Position numbers and translations under genes: made by a program
Notes under the pieces: model-generated
Seen by the model: only the letters and a program-made list of their open reading frames with translations
What the model was told of the DNA's origin: nothing
The model's database searches: none
NCBI GenBank assembly: GCA_903921785.1
Contig: CAIXRH010000167.1
Coordinates: forward strand, 1 to 35,225
Origin: an uncultured Pseudomonadota bacterium
GTDB taxonomy: Bacteria; Myxococcota_A; UBA796; SXON01
Reading direction: 5' to 3'
DNA: 35,225 nucleotides
Part shown: positions 7,442 through 14,679 of the stretch, in pieces
Layout: every line of letters starts with the position of its first letter
Numbering within the stretch: the first letter of the stretch is position 1

Positions 7442-8662
7442 ATGCCTGAGACCAAGGACCCGATCGCCGCGCTCGACGCGAAGGACAGCCCCACCCGGTG
7501 CGCCGGCGCGCGAGACCTCGCGCTCGGAGGTGGACCCGAACACCTCGATCGGCTCCTCGCCGCGGCGACGACCGACAAGTCGCCCGGCGTACGCCTCGCG
7601 GCGGCGGGCGCAGCCGCCGACATCCTCAGCCGCCACCGGCTCCCGCCCCGTTACGCGCTGCTCCCGGCCGAGCGTCGCGCCGCCTGGCTGCGGGTGGTCT
7701 CGGGAGTGGACGCGGGGTTGAACACCGGGCTCTTCGCCGTGTGCGGCACGCTCGGCACCCCCGAGGCCATCGGGCGCGTCTTCGCTGGGCTCCGGGACCC
7801 GCGTCAGGACGTTCGTGCGGGCGCCTGCGTCGGGCTCTGGCGCGCGATCGCGAGCGCCGAGTGCAACGGGGATGAGGCGCTTGAGGCCCGGGTCGTCGCC
7901 ACCCTCGCCGACACGCGCATCCGCATCGAGAGCCGCGTGGAGATCGCGCGGCTCTGCGCCGACGCGGGGTGGCTCTCCGCCTTGGAAGCCACCCGCGCGC
8001 TCCCCGACGGAGCCACCCGGCAGACGCAGGTGTCCGCCCAGGAGCTGGTCGCCCGCATGGAGACGCCCGCGGCGCCCATGGGCGTGTGGGTCGACGAAGG
8101 GCTCGATGCCACCGCGGTGGACCCCAAGGCCCGGGGCGGCCGCGTGGTGGTGGTCCTCAGCCCCACGGACGCGGTGTTCACCGAAGAGGACGGCGCCTCC
8201 TCCCGTGGTCCCCTGCCGAGCCCGTGGCGGCTGCTCCGGGTGCCGGCGGGGGAGTCCACGGGGCCTGCGCTGCAGCTCGGCCCGCAGACGCTGTGGGTCG
8301 CTGGTCCGGAGGAGGTGTGCGCCTTCGGGGATCGGCTGGTCTCCGCGGGGCGGTTCGACCTGCTCGCCGCGTGCGACGAGGCGCTGGGGGTGAGCTCCGC
8401 CGGGTTGCGCGTCCGGGGGGTGGCGCTGCTCGCGCGCGGGCAGCTGGCGGAGGCGCTGCTCGCCCTGGAGGCCTCGGTTTCCGGTAAGCGCGTCCCGGTG
8501 GACGCGTGGTGGTACCTCGCGGACGCGCTCGACCGTGCGGGGCGCGGCGCGGAAGCGGCGCCGCACCTGGAGAAATACCTGGCGAAGGCGGCGAAGAAAG
8601 CGCCGTTCGTCGAGGAGGCCCGGCGGCGACTCGGGGGAGAGGGAGTGGTCACCGACGGGTGA
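7442..8662 (+). CDS. HEAT-repeat/TPR-like protein
   Basis: 406 residues from the ATG at 7442. Residues 1-190 are short helical pairs of HEAT type (for example SPGVRLAAAGAAADIL, RQDVRAGACVGLWRAI). The middle is a beta-rich segment (about 215-300), and the last 100 residues look like TPR helices (LLARGQLAEALLALEAS, WWYLADALDRAGRGAEAAPHLEKYLAKA). No signal peptide, so it is probably a cytoplasmic scaffold. The frame is open further upstream (to 7235), but those codons overlap the oppositely transcribed secreted-protein gene and encode no HEAT pattern; the ATG with GGGGGAG before it is preferred. A CCCCGG-ata-CCGGGG hairpin at 7414-7428 sits just before this start. No specific function can be assigned. 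Confidence 0.85.
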   Translation: MPETKDPIAALDAKDSPTRCAGARDLALGGGPEHLDRLLAAATTDKSPGVRLAAAGAAADILSRHRLPPRYALLPAERRAAWLRVVSGVDAGLNTGLFAVCGTLGTPEAIGRVFAGLRDPRQDVRAGACVGLWRAIASAECNGDEALEARVVATLADTRIRIESRVEIARLCADAGWLSALEATRALPDGATRQTQVSAQELVARMETPAAPMGVWVDEGLDATAVDPKARGGRVVVVLSPTDAVFTEEDGASSRGPLPSPWRLLRVPAGESTGPALQLGPQTLWVAGPEEVCAFGDRLVSAGRFDLLAACDEALGVSSAGLRVRGVALLARGQLAEALLALEASVSGKRVPVDAWWYLADALDRAGRGAEAAPHLEKYLAKAAKKAPFVEEARRRLGGEGVVTDG

Positions 8663-8668
8663 CGCGGC

Positions 8669-9958
8669 TCACCAGCCCTCCGAACCTCCGTAAACGCCGA
8701 TGTCACTCCGGCTCCCATCGCGGTCCTCGGCGTCCTTGTCGGGGTCCCCGGCGTCGATGAGCGGGCTGGTCTGGAGCAAGCGGAGGTCGTCGGGGGCGTT
8801 GACGAAGGCGGGGGGCGCGCTCACGGTGGAGAAGGCGTCCCGGGCGCAGGAGTTGCCGTTGTGCTCCAGGGCGTTCCAGCCGAAGAGGTCGCTCGCGCCG
8901 TCGGTGCGGATCCCGCAGCTCGATCCAACCCCCACGCTGTTGGTGACATACGAATCGATGTGGGGCCGACTCAGCTCCAGGCCTACGCGCGAACCGTAGA
9001 AGACATCGTGGTCGGCCTTCACGTGCATGTAGGTGGCCTGCACGGCCGTGCTGCCGATCATTGCGCTGTTGAACAGCCACATCCGCTCGTTGCGGGTGTC
9101 GTCATTGTCCTCACCGTAGACCCCGACGTTGGAGACGTCGATCCGGGAACCACGTAGGTGAAGTTCGCCGCCCTGCACGTACACCCCGGAGCCGCCCGAG
9201 CAGGTGATCGAGCTGTCCCGGACGAGCGAGCTGTTGTGCTCGTAGAAGGCGACGTCGCCTCCGTCGCAGTCGAGCGTGAGGCGCTCGGCCACGAGGCTGC
9301 CGTTGTCCACCGTGATGGCGCCGTACCCGCCGCCGCTCACCTTGTTGTCGTGGAACGACACGTCCACCAGCTCGAGGAACGACCCTTCGCCCCAGAAGAC
9401 CGAGTAGGCGCGCTCGTTGTCCGCGAGGACGACGTTCTCCAGCCGGAGCAGCGCGCCGTCCACGTACACGGCCGAAGCGTAGCCACCCCCGCCGCCGCCG
9501 GTGATCGTCACGCCCGCCAGCCGGGTGCCCACGCTCTCGCCGTCGGCCACGGTCACGACCACCCCCCGGCCGTTGCCCTCGACGATCGTGGTCTCCGGGC
9601 CGTCGATCCCGAAGATGTCGAGCGACTTGCCGGAGAAGTCGAGGCTCTCGGCGTAGGTGCAGGGTCGGAGCCCGATGTGGGTGCCGGAGGGCTCGGCGGC
9701 GATCGCCGCGGTGATCGTGGTGAAGTCGGCGCCGCCCTTGCAGTCGACCACCACGTCCGGCGTGGGCGGCTCCCAGGGCGGCGGGCCGGAATCGGCGGTG
9801 TCCGCGGTGTCGGCGCTTTCCCCGGTGTCCGTGGAGTCCCCCGGGATCACCTCCCCGGAGTCGCCGGAGTCGGCGGTGTCAGACGCGAGGGCGGTGTCGG
9901 CGGTGTCCTGGGCCAGCACGATGCCCGAGGGCCCGCACGCGAGGAGGAGGAGGATCAC
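8669..9958 (-). CDS. Parallel beta-helix lipoprotein, second of a tandem pair
   Basis: 429 residues. MILLLLAC at 1-8 is a very short lipoprotein signal with Cys8 as lipid site. Residues 16-60 are an Asp/Thr/Ser/Ala linker (repeated DTADT and DSGDSG). A right-handed beta-helix of pectate-lyase/NosD type follows: it opens with VDCKGGADFTTITAAIAA, then repeated short strands with Asn/Asp turns. The C-terminus SPLIDAGDP...SDIGVYGG is a common closing motif of secreted beta-helix proteins. Outer-membrane or surface anchoring is likely; such folds bind or cleave polysaccharide, but I see no conserved catalytic lyase set. It overlaps its upstream paralogue by ATGA and ends six bases from the convergent HEAT-repeat gene. 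Confidence 0.88.
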   Translation of the reverse strand: MILLLLACGPSGIVLAQDTADTALASDTADSGDSGEVIPGDSTDTGESADTADTADSGPPPWEPPTPDVVVDCKGGADFTTITAAIAAEPSGTHIGLRPCTYAESLDFSGKSLDIFGIDGPETTIVEGNGRGVVVTVADGESVGTRLAGVTITGGGGGGYASAVYVDGALLRLENVVLADNERAYSVFWGEGSFLELVDVSFHDNKVSGGGYGAITVDNGSLVAERLTLDCDGGDVAFYEHNSSLVRDSSITCSGGSGVYVQGGELHLRGSRIDVSNVGVYGEDNDDTRNERMWLFNSAMIGSTAVQATYMHVKADHDVFYGSRVGLELSRPHIDSYVTNSVGVGSSCGIRTDGASDLFGWNALEHNGNSCARDAFSTVSAPPAFVNAPDDLRLLQTSPLIDAGDPDKDAEDRDGSRSDIGVYGGSEGW

Positions 9959-11127
9959 CAGCCACCCCCGAACGAATGCCGTCCGCCGTAGGCGCCGATG
10001 TCGTTCGGCGAGCCGTCGGGGTCGTTCTTGGTGCTCGTGGACGGTCCGGCGTCCACCAGCGGGCTCGACGCGGCGAGGTGGAAGTCGCCCCCCGTCGCGT
10101 CGACAAACGTCGGGTCCACCGCCGTCGAGGTGCCGTCCTTCGTGGTGGGGTCGGGGGTGCCGCAGCCGTTGGCGGTGTTCTTCCAGAACACGTCGTAGCT
10201 GGTGGAGATCGTGGAGTTACCGGCGGTGATCGCGCAGGCCTGCCCGGTCACCACGCTCGCGGTGACGGTGAGCTTCGCGTAGCTCGCGGAGAGCGGGCCG
10301 GTGGAGACCACGTTCTCAAGCGTGAGATCGGAGAGGTACACCTCGGCGCCGTCGTGGAGCACGCTGCCCTTCACCACGGTGCCTTCGGAGTCCGTGGTCT
10401 CGTTCTCCACGTAGAGCTCGCCAGTGAGCTCCGCCCGCTGGATGCGGCCTTGGGAGTGGAAGATCTCGATGGATCGCGCGCCCGGGCAGACGAACGTCAC
10501 CCCGTCGAGGAGGGCGGCCGCGTGCTCGGTCTGGTAGCCGACCGTGGCCGTGCCGCACTCCAGGGTGGTGTCCTTCATCGCGGTTTCGCCGCGACGTTCC
10601 TGGATCACGATCCCGGTCGTGGGGCTGTTGCCCTCGATGAGGCTGTCTTGGATGAGCAGGTGCGCCGATCGCCCGTAGAGGGTCTCGTCGCCGACGTTGC
10701 CGGTGATGTGGACGTTCTGGAGGGTCAGCGAGGCGAAGGAGACCTCGATCGCCGGGACTTCGAGGCCGCCGCCCCCGCCCGTGAGGGTGAGGTTGGCGAT
10801 CCGGGTGCCGGAGGGCTCGCCGTCGTCCACCTGGAGGACGGGGGTGCCCGGAGAGGCGTAGATCACCACGTCGTCCCGGCCGGCGGTTCCCTCGATATCG
10901 AGCTTCTTCCCATGGAGGTGAAGGGAGCCGTAGTAGCTGCACGGCGCCACGCTCACGTGGTCGCCGGAGGCGGCCGCGTCGATCGCGCTGCGGACGTCGG
11001 CGAAGTCGGCGCCTCCGTGACAGTTCACGGTCCATTCGGCGCCCTTCTGCGTCGCGGCAGCGGGGGCGGCGGGGCGAGCGTCGGGTGGAGAGGCGCCACC
11101 GCACGCGAGGGCCAGGAAGACGAGCAC
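9955..11127 (-). CDS. Parallel beta-helix lipoprotein, first of a tandem pair
   Basis: 390 residues starting at GTG. Lipobox LALAC with Cys9. Unlike its neighbour it has only a short Pro/Ala linker and no DTAD repeats. The start of the helix (VNCHGGADFADVRSAIDAA) and the end (SSPLVDAG...NDIGAYGG) match the downstream gene motif for motif, so the two arose by tandem duplication and diverged. Known family behaviour: stacked beta-helices on the surface, binding or processing glycans. The ATGA overlap with the second gene shows translational coupling. It is divergent from the CotH-like gene, with only 52 bases between starts. Confidence 0.88.
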   Translation of the reverse strand: MLVFLALACGGASPPDARPAAPAAATQKGAEWTVNCHGGADFADVRSAIDAAASGDHVSVAPCSYYGSLHLHGKKLDIEGTAGRDDVVIYASPGTPVLQVDDGEPSGTRIANLTLTGGGGGLEVPAIEVSFASLTLQNVHITGNVGDETLYGRSAHLLIQDSLIEGNSPTTGIVIQERRGETAMKDTTLECGTATVGYQTEHAAALLDGVTFVCPGARSIEIFHSQGRIQRAELTGELYVENETTDSEGTVVKGSVLHDGAEVYLSDLTLENVVSTGPLSASYAKLTVTASVVTGQACAITAGNSTISTSYDVFWKNTANGCGTPDPTTKDGTSTAVDPTFVDATGGDFHLAASSPLVDAGPSTSTKNDPDGSPNDIGAYGGRHSFGGGW

Positions 11128-11132
11128 GGGGC

Positions 11133-11138
11133 AACATA
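11133..11138 (-). promoter_or_regulatory. TATGTT, possible -10 box of beta-helix operon
   Basis: Read on the minus strand, TATGTT ends five bases before the GTG at 11127, with no Shine-Dalgarno sequence between. It fits TANNNT at the spacing expected for a leaderless transcript. The divergent CotH-like gene has TACACG at the same relative place (11168-11173). Confidence 0.3.
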
Positions 11139-11179
11139 CCTCACGCGCCGGGGCGCGGCGCGGGCGTTACACGGGGGGC

Positions 11180-12406
11180 GTGCTGGCTTTGCTACTCGCT
11201 TGCGAGGGTTCCTCGTCGATCCCCAACGACACCGACGCCCCCGTCGGCCACGACACGGGCGCGCCCGACGACTCGGGGCTGCCCGGCGACTCGTCCGACA
11301 CCGGTGACACCGGCGGGGAGGACACCGGTCGAGAGAAGCCGGATTGTGGCGACATCGTGGCGGACGACGTCGGCTATGCCGCCCTCTTCGATACGTCCGT
11401 GCTCCACGAGCTCACGCTCACCCTCTCGGCCGCCGAGGTGACCGAGCTCGGCGCCGAGCCCACGAAGTGGGCCGAAGCCGCCGCGACGATCGACGGCGTA
11501 CCGCTGTCCTCGATCGGGGTGAAGTGGCGGGGGGACAGCGCCCAGATGCGCTGGGACGGCAAGCCGTCCTGGACGCTTGGCCTCCGCGACCAGTACGCGT
11601 GTGACACCGTGGCCGGCCTCGATCGCCTGGAGCTCGACGCCATGGGCGACGACCCTGCCCAGGTCCGCGCGGTGCTGGAATCCCAGGTGATGGAGGGGCT
11701 GGGGCGGGTGCAACCGCACGTCGTCTTCGCCATGTTGACCGTCAACGACGAGCCGTTCGGGCTCTACGCCCTCGTCGAGGCGGTGGACGTCAACTTCGTC
11801 ACCCACCGCTACGGCGCGGGCGGCGCCAGCCTCTGGTCGGCGGACGCGGGGGCGGACTTCACCACCGCCGGCCTCGACGCCTGGAATGACGAGACCGGCA
11901 GCGGCGACCCCGAGGTGCTCCAGGCCGTCGCCGACGTGGTGGCCGGCAGCGGCAGCACCTTCTACGCCGATCTCGGCGCCGTTTTGGATGTGGGCGATTT
12001 CGCCCACCACTGGGCCGCGCTGGCCGCGGTGGGAGACCTCGGCGCGTGGCCCTACGAGACCGACGACGTCGATCTCGTGCTCGCCCCCGGCGGCGCCCTG
12101 CAGTTCGTGGCGGACAAGCCGTCTTCTGGTTGGAATCCCGAGTACGCGTGGAACCGGGTGGACTCGGCGCTGGGGGTACGCTGCAGCTACGACACCGCCT
12201 GCGCCGCCGCGGTCGGGGGTGCGCTCTCCAACACGGCGGCAGACCTCGACGATCTGGACGTACCCTCGATCCTCGCGGGCGATTTCGCCCTCACGGACGC
12301 CGCCGTGGCCGACGATCCGCGCCGGCCGGCCAAGGTGTCCACGGTGAACGCGGCTCGCGACGCCCTGGTCGACACGGTCGCCGCCTGGCCCGACGAGCTT
12401 CGCTGA
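11180..12406 (+). CDS. CotH-kinase-like lipoprotein
   Basis: 408 residues from GTG 11180. MLALLLAC gives a lipobox with Cys8, followed by an Asp/Thr/Gly linker (residues about 15-52, with SSDTGDTGGEDTG). The body resembles the CotH family: an early beta segment (LHELTLTLSAAEVTEL), VKWRGDSAQ...KPSWTLGL where CotH proteins have a Gly/Ser nucleotide-loop-like segment, and EPFGLYALVEAVDVNFV where they have GLYLLVEQVD. The position where many CotH proteins carry a W-D-x-D-type metal motif reads FVADKPSSGW here, so kinase activity is uncertain. Known members phosphorylate secreted or spore-coat proteins; homologues in this kind of bacterium are surface proteins of unknown role. A strong hairpin 21 bases past the stop probably ends the transcript. 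Confidence 0.78.
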   Translation: MLALLLACEGSSSIPNDTDAPVGHDTGAPDDSGLPGDSSDTGDTGGEDTGREKPDCGDIVADDVGYAALFDTSVLHELTLTLSAAEVTELGAEPTKWAEAAATIDGVPLSSIGVKWRGDSAQMRWDGKPSWTLGLRDQYACDTVAGLDRLELDAMGDDPAQVRAVLESQVMEGLGRVQPHVVFAMLTVNDEPFGLYALVEAVDVNFVTHRYGAGGASLWSADAGADFTTAGLDAWNDETGSGDPEVLQAVADVVAGSGSTFYADLGAVLDVGDFAHHWAALAAVGDLGAWPYETDDVDLVLAPGGALQFVADKPSSGWNPEYAWNRVDSALGVRCSYDTACAAAVGGALSNTAADLDDLDVPSILAGDFALTDAAVADDPRRPAKVSTVNAARDALVDTVAAWPDELR

Positions 12407-12427
12407 GGTTCAAGGGATGATTTTGGG

Positions 12428-12448
12428 ACGGGGGGCTGCGCCCCCCGT
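12428..12448 (+). terminator. Strong GC hairpin after CotH-like gene
   Basis: ACGGGGGGC-TGC-GCCCCCCGT: a perfect 9-base stem with a 3-base loop, starting 21 bases after the stop at 12406. No T-run follows, so it may act as a GC-rich terminator or only as an RNA end protector. Confidence 0.55.
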
Positions 12449-12528
12449 AACGCCCCCCGCGTCCAGCCCGCCGCGGCGCCGTCCATGGTCCGGGGTTTGC
12501 ACCGAAGGCGGGGAGTAGGAGATCCCCC

Positions 12529-14577
12529 ATGCCCGCCCTTCCCGTCGACGCCCTCCGGACCATCGCCTTCGTCGGCCACGCCGGCTCCGGAAAAACCTCG
12601 CTGGTCGAAGCACTCCTGTTCGCCGCGAAAGCGATCCCCGCGCAGGGGACCGTCGAGCGCGGCTCGACGGTCTGCGACTACGACCCCCTGGAGCGTGAAC
12701 TCGGACACTCGATCCGGTGTGGAATCGCACAGGCGCGCTACAACGGCCTCGAGCTCAACTTCGTCGACACCCCGGGGTTCCCGGACTTCGCCGGCCACGC
12801 CTATCCGGCGCTCACGGCGGTCGACATGGTGGCCGTGGTCATCGATGCGAAGGCCGGCATCGAGCTGCAGGCCGACCGGATGATGAAGGCCGCCGGCGAG
12901 CGCGGGCTCTGCCGGATGGTGGTGGTCAACAAGATCGACGCCGCGAACGTCGACCTCGCCTTCGTCGTCGAGCAGATCCGCGAACGCTGGGGCCGGCAGT
13001 GCCTGCTGCTCGACCTCCCCGCCCACGCAGGCGCCGATGTCGTCGAGCTCATCGACCACGCCGACGGCGCCGCCGACGTCGGCTCCGTGGCCGAAGCGCA
13101 CCGCGCGCTGGTGGATCAGCTCGTCGAAGAAGACGAGGACCTCCTCGCGAAGTTCCTCGACGACGGGGTGGACCCCTCGATCGCCGAGCTCCACGCCCCC
13201 TTCGAGAAGGCGCTCCGGGAAGGGCACCTCATCCCCATCGTCTTCACCTCCTCGCGCACCGGCGTCGGCGTGCGCGAGCTGCTCCACGTGATCGAGACGC
13301 TCGCGCCGAACCCGTCTGAAGGCAACCCGCCGCAGTTCGAGCGGGTGGAGGAGGGGGTGGCCACGCCGTTCCCCGTGCGGCCGGACCCGGCGGCGCACGT
13401 GCTCGCCCACGTCTTCTCGGTCTGGCACGACCCCTACCTCGGCAAGGTCGCCGCGCTGCGGGTGCACCAGGGCACGATCGCCAAGGAGATGAGCCTCTAC
13501 GCCGGCGATGGGCAGCGGCCGTTCAAGGTCGCCCACCTCTACCGCATCCGCGGCAAGGAGTTCGACGAGGTCGACGCGCTCGCGCCTGGCGAGATTGGCG
13601 CCATCACCCGCGTAGACGAGCTCGAGCGCGAGGTGGTGCTCCACGACCACAGCGAAGACACCCACCTCCGCGTGGTGCCCATCGCCCTGCCGAAGCCGAT
13701 GCACGGCATCGCGGTGGAGACCAAGAAGAAGACCGACGAGCAGCGGATGTTCGAGGTGCTCCACAAGCTGGAGATCGAAGACCCGTGCGTCACGGTGGAG
13801 CGCCATCCCGTGCTCCACGAGACGGTGCTGCGCGGCCTCGGGGAGCTGCACCTTCGGGTGCTTTTGCAGATTCTCGCCACCAAACACCGCCTTGAGCTGG
13901 ACACCCGCCCGCCCCGCGTGCCGTACCGCGAGACGATCACCGGCTACGCCGAGGGCCACTGCCGTCACAAGAAGCAGACCGGCGGAGCGGGCCAGTTCGG
14001 CGAGGTGTACCTCCGGGTGGAGCCGCTGCCCCGCGGCTCCGGGTTCGAGTTCGTGGACGCCGTGCGCGGCGGCACCATCCCCAACGTGTTCATCCCGGCG
14101 GTGGAAAAGGGGGTGCGGCGCGGCCTGGCCGAGGGCGTGGCCGCTGGTTTCCCGGTGGATGACCTCCGGGTGAGCGTCTACGACGGCAAGACCCACCCGG
14201 TCGATGGCAAGGAGATCGCGTTCTTCGCCGCCGGCCGCAAGGCCGTGCTCGAGGCGATGGCGGCGGCGGGGCCGATCGTGCTGGAGCCGATCGTCAACGT
14301 GGAGGTCTCCGTCGAGCAGAACATGCTCGGGCAGGTGGCCACGGAGCTCTCCTCCCGCCGCGGCCACGTCACCCGTACGGACCAGGACGCCTCGGGTGGC
14401 GCGTTGGTCATCGGGTTGGCCCCGCTCGCCGAGCTCGGCGACTTCGGCTCCCGTCTGAAGTCGCTGACCGGCGGCAGCGCCAGCTACTCGTTGAGCCCCA
14501 GCCACTACGCCGCGGTCACGCCGCAGGTGCAGGCGAAGCTCGCGGCGGCGTGGATCCGGGAGGCGGAAGAAGACTAG
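12529..14577 (+). CDS. Elongation factor G-like GTPase (EF-G2 type)
   Basis: 682 residues. G1 is GHAGSGKT (16-23), G3 is DTPGF, G4 is NKID. Domains II-V follow, including the EF-G domain IV signature (CRHKKQTGGAGQFGEVYLRV) and the domain V stretch near QNMLGQVATELSSRRGHV. Two switch features differ from canonical EF-G: the switch I RGIT sequence is replaced by LGHSI (Thr to Ser), and the catalytic His of DTPGH is Phe. Both are typical of the EF-G-like paralogue group (FusA2/EF-G2), not of the housekeeping translocase. Known: EF-G2 proteins bind ribosomes, but their roles are poorly defined. A GGAG site lies about 11 bases before the ATG. Monocistronic: no S12/S7/EF-Tu genes are near, which also argues against the canonical fusA. 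Confidence 0.92.
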   Translation: MPALPVDALRTIAFVGHAGSGKTSLVEALLFAAKAIPAQGTVERGSTVCDYDPLERELGHSIRCGIAQARYNGLELNFVDTPGFPDFAGHAYPALTAVDMVAVVIDAKAGIELQADRMMKAAGERGLCRMVVVNKIDAANVDLAFVVEQIRERWGRQCLLLDLPAHAGADVVELIDHADGAADVGSVAEAHRALVDQLVEEDEDLLAKFLDDGVDPSIAELHAPFEKALREGHLIPIVFTSSRTGVGVRELLHVIETLAPNPSEGNPPQFERVEEGVATPFPVRPDPAAHVLAHVFSVWHDPYLGKVAALRVHQGTIAKEMSLYAGDGQRPFKVAHLYRIRGKEFDEVDALAPGEIGAITRVDELEREVVLHDHSEDTHLRVVPIALPKPMHGIAVETKKKTDEQRMFEVLHKLEIEDPCVTVERHPVLHETVLRGLGELHLRVLLQILATKHRLELDTRPPRVPYRETITGYAEGHCRHKKQTGGAGQFGEVYLRVEPLPRGSGFEFVDAVRGGTIPNVFIPAVEKGVRRGLAEGVAAGFPVDDLRVSVYDGKTHPVDGKEIAFFAAGRKAVLEAMAAAGPIVLEPIVNVEVSVEQNMLGQVATELSSRRGHVTRTDQDASGGALVIGLAPLAELGDFGSRLKSLTGGSASYSLSPSHYAAVTPQVQAKLAAAWIREAEED

Positions 14578-14590
14578 CGGTGCCTCGCGG

Positions 14591-14624
14591 GCGCGTACGG
14601 CGGGAATCCTCCTGCCGTACGTGC
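14591..14624 (+). terminator. 14-base-pair hairpin after EF-G-like gene
   Basis: GCGCGTACGGCGGG (14591-14604), loop AATCCT, CCTGCCGTACGTGC (14611-14624): 14 paired positions including two G-T wobbles, beginning 13 bases past the stop. The following TCGCCCTTATT is only weakly T-rich. A likely transcription terminator. Confidence 0.7.
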
Positions 14625-14679
14625 TCGCCCTTATTCAGTCTCGGTAGCCGGGGAGTCGTCGGGACGGTAACGGGGAAGC

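Noticed and set aside
12187-14505. 772-codon open frame antisense to the EF-G-like gene
   Set aside because: High-GC codon bias leaves the opposite strand open; the translation is rich in His, Arg, Gly and Leu without domain pattern, while the plus strand encodes a clear GTPase.
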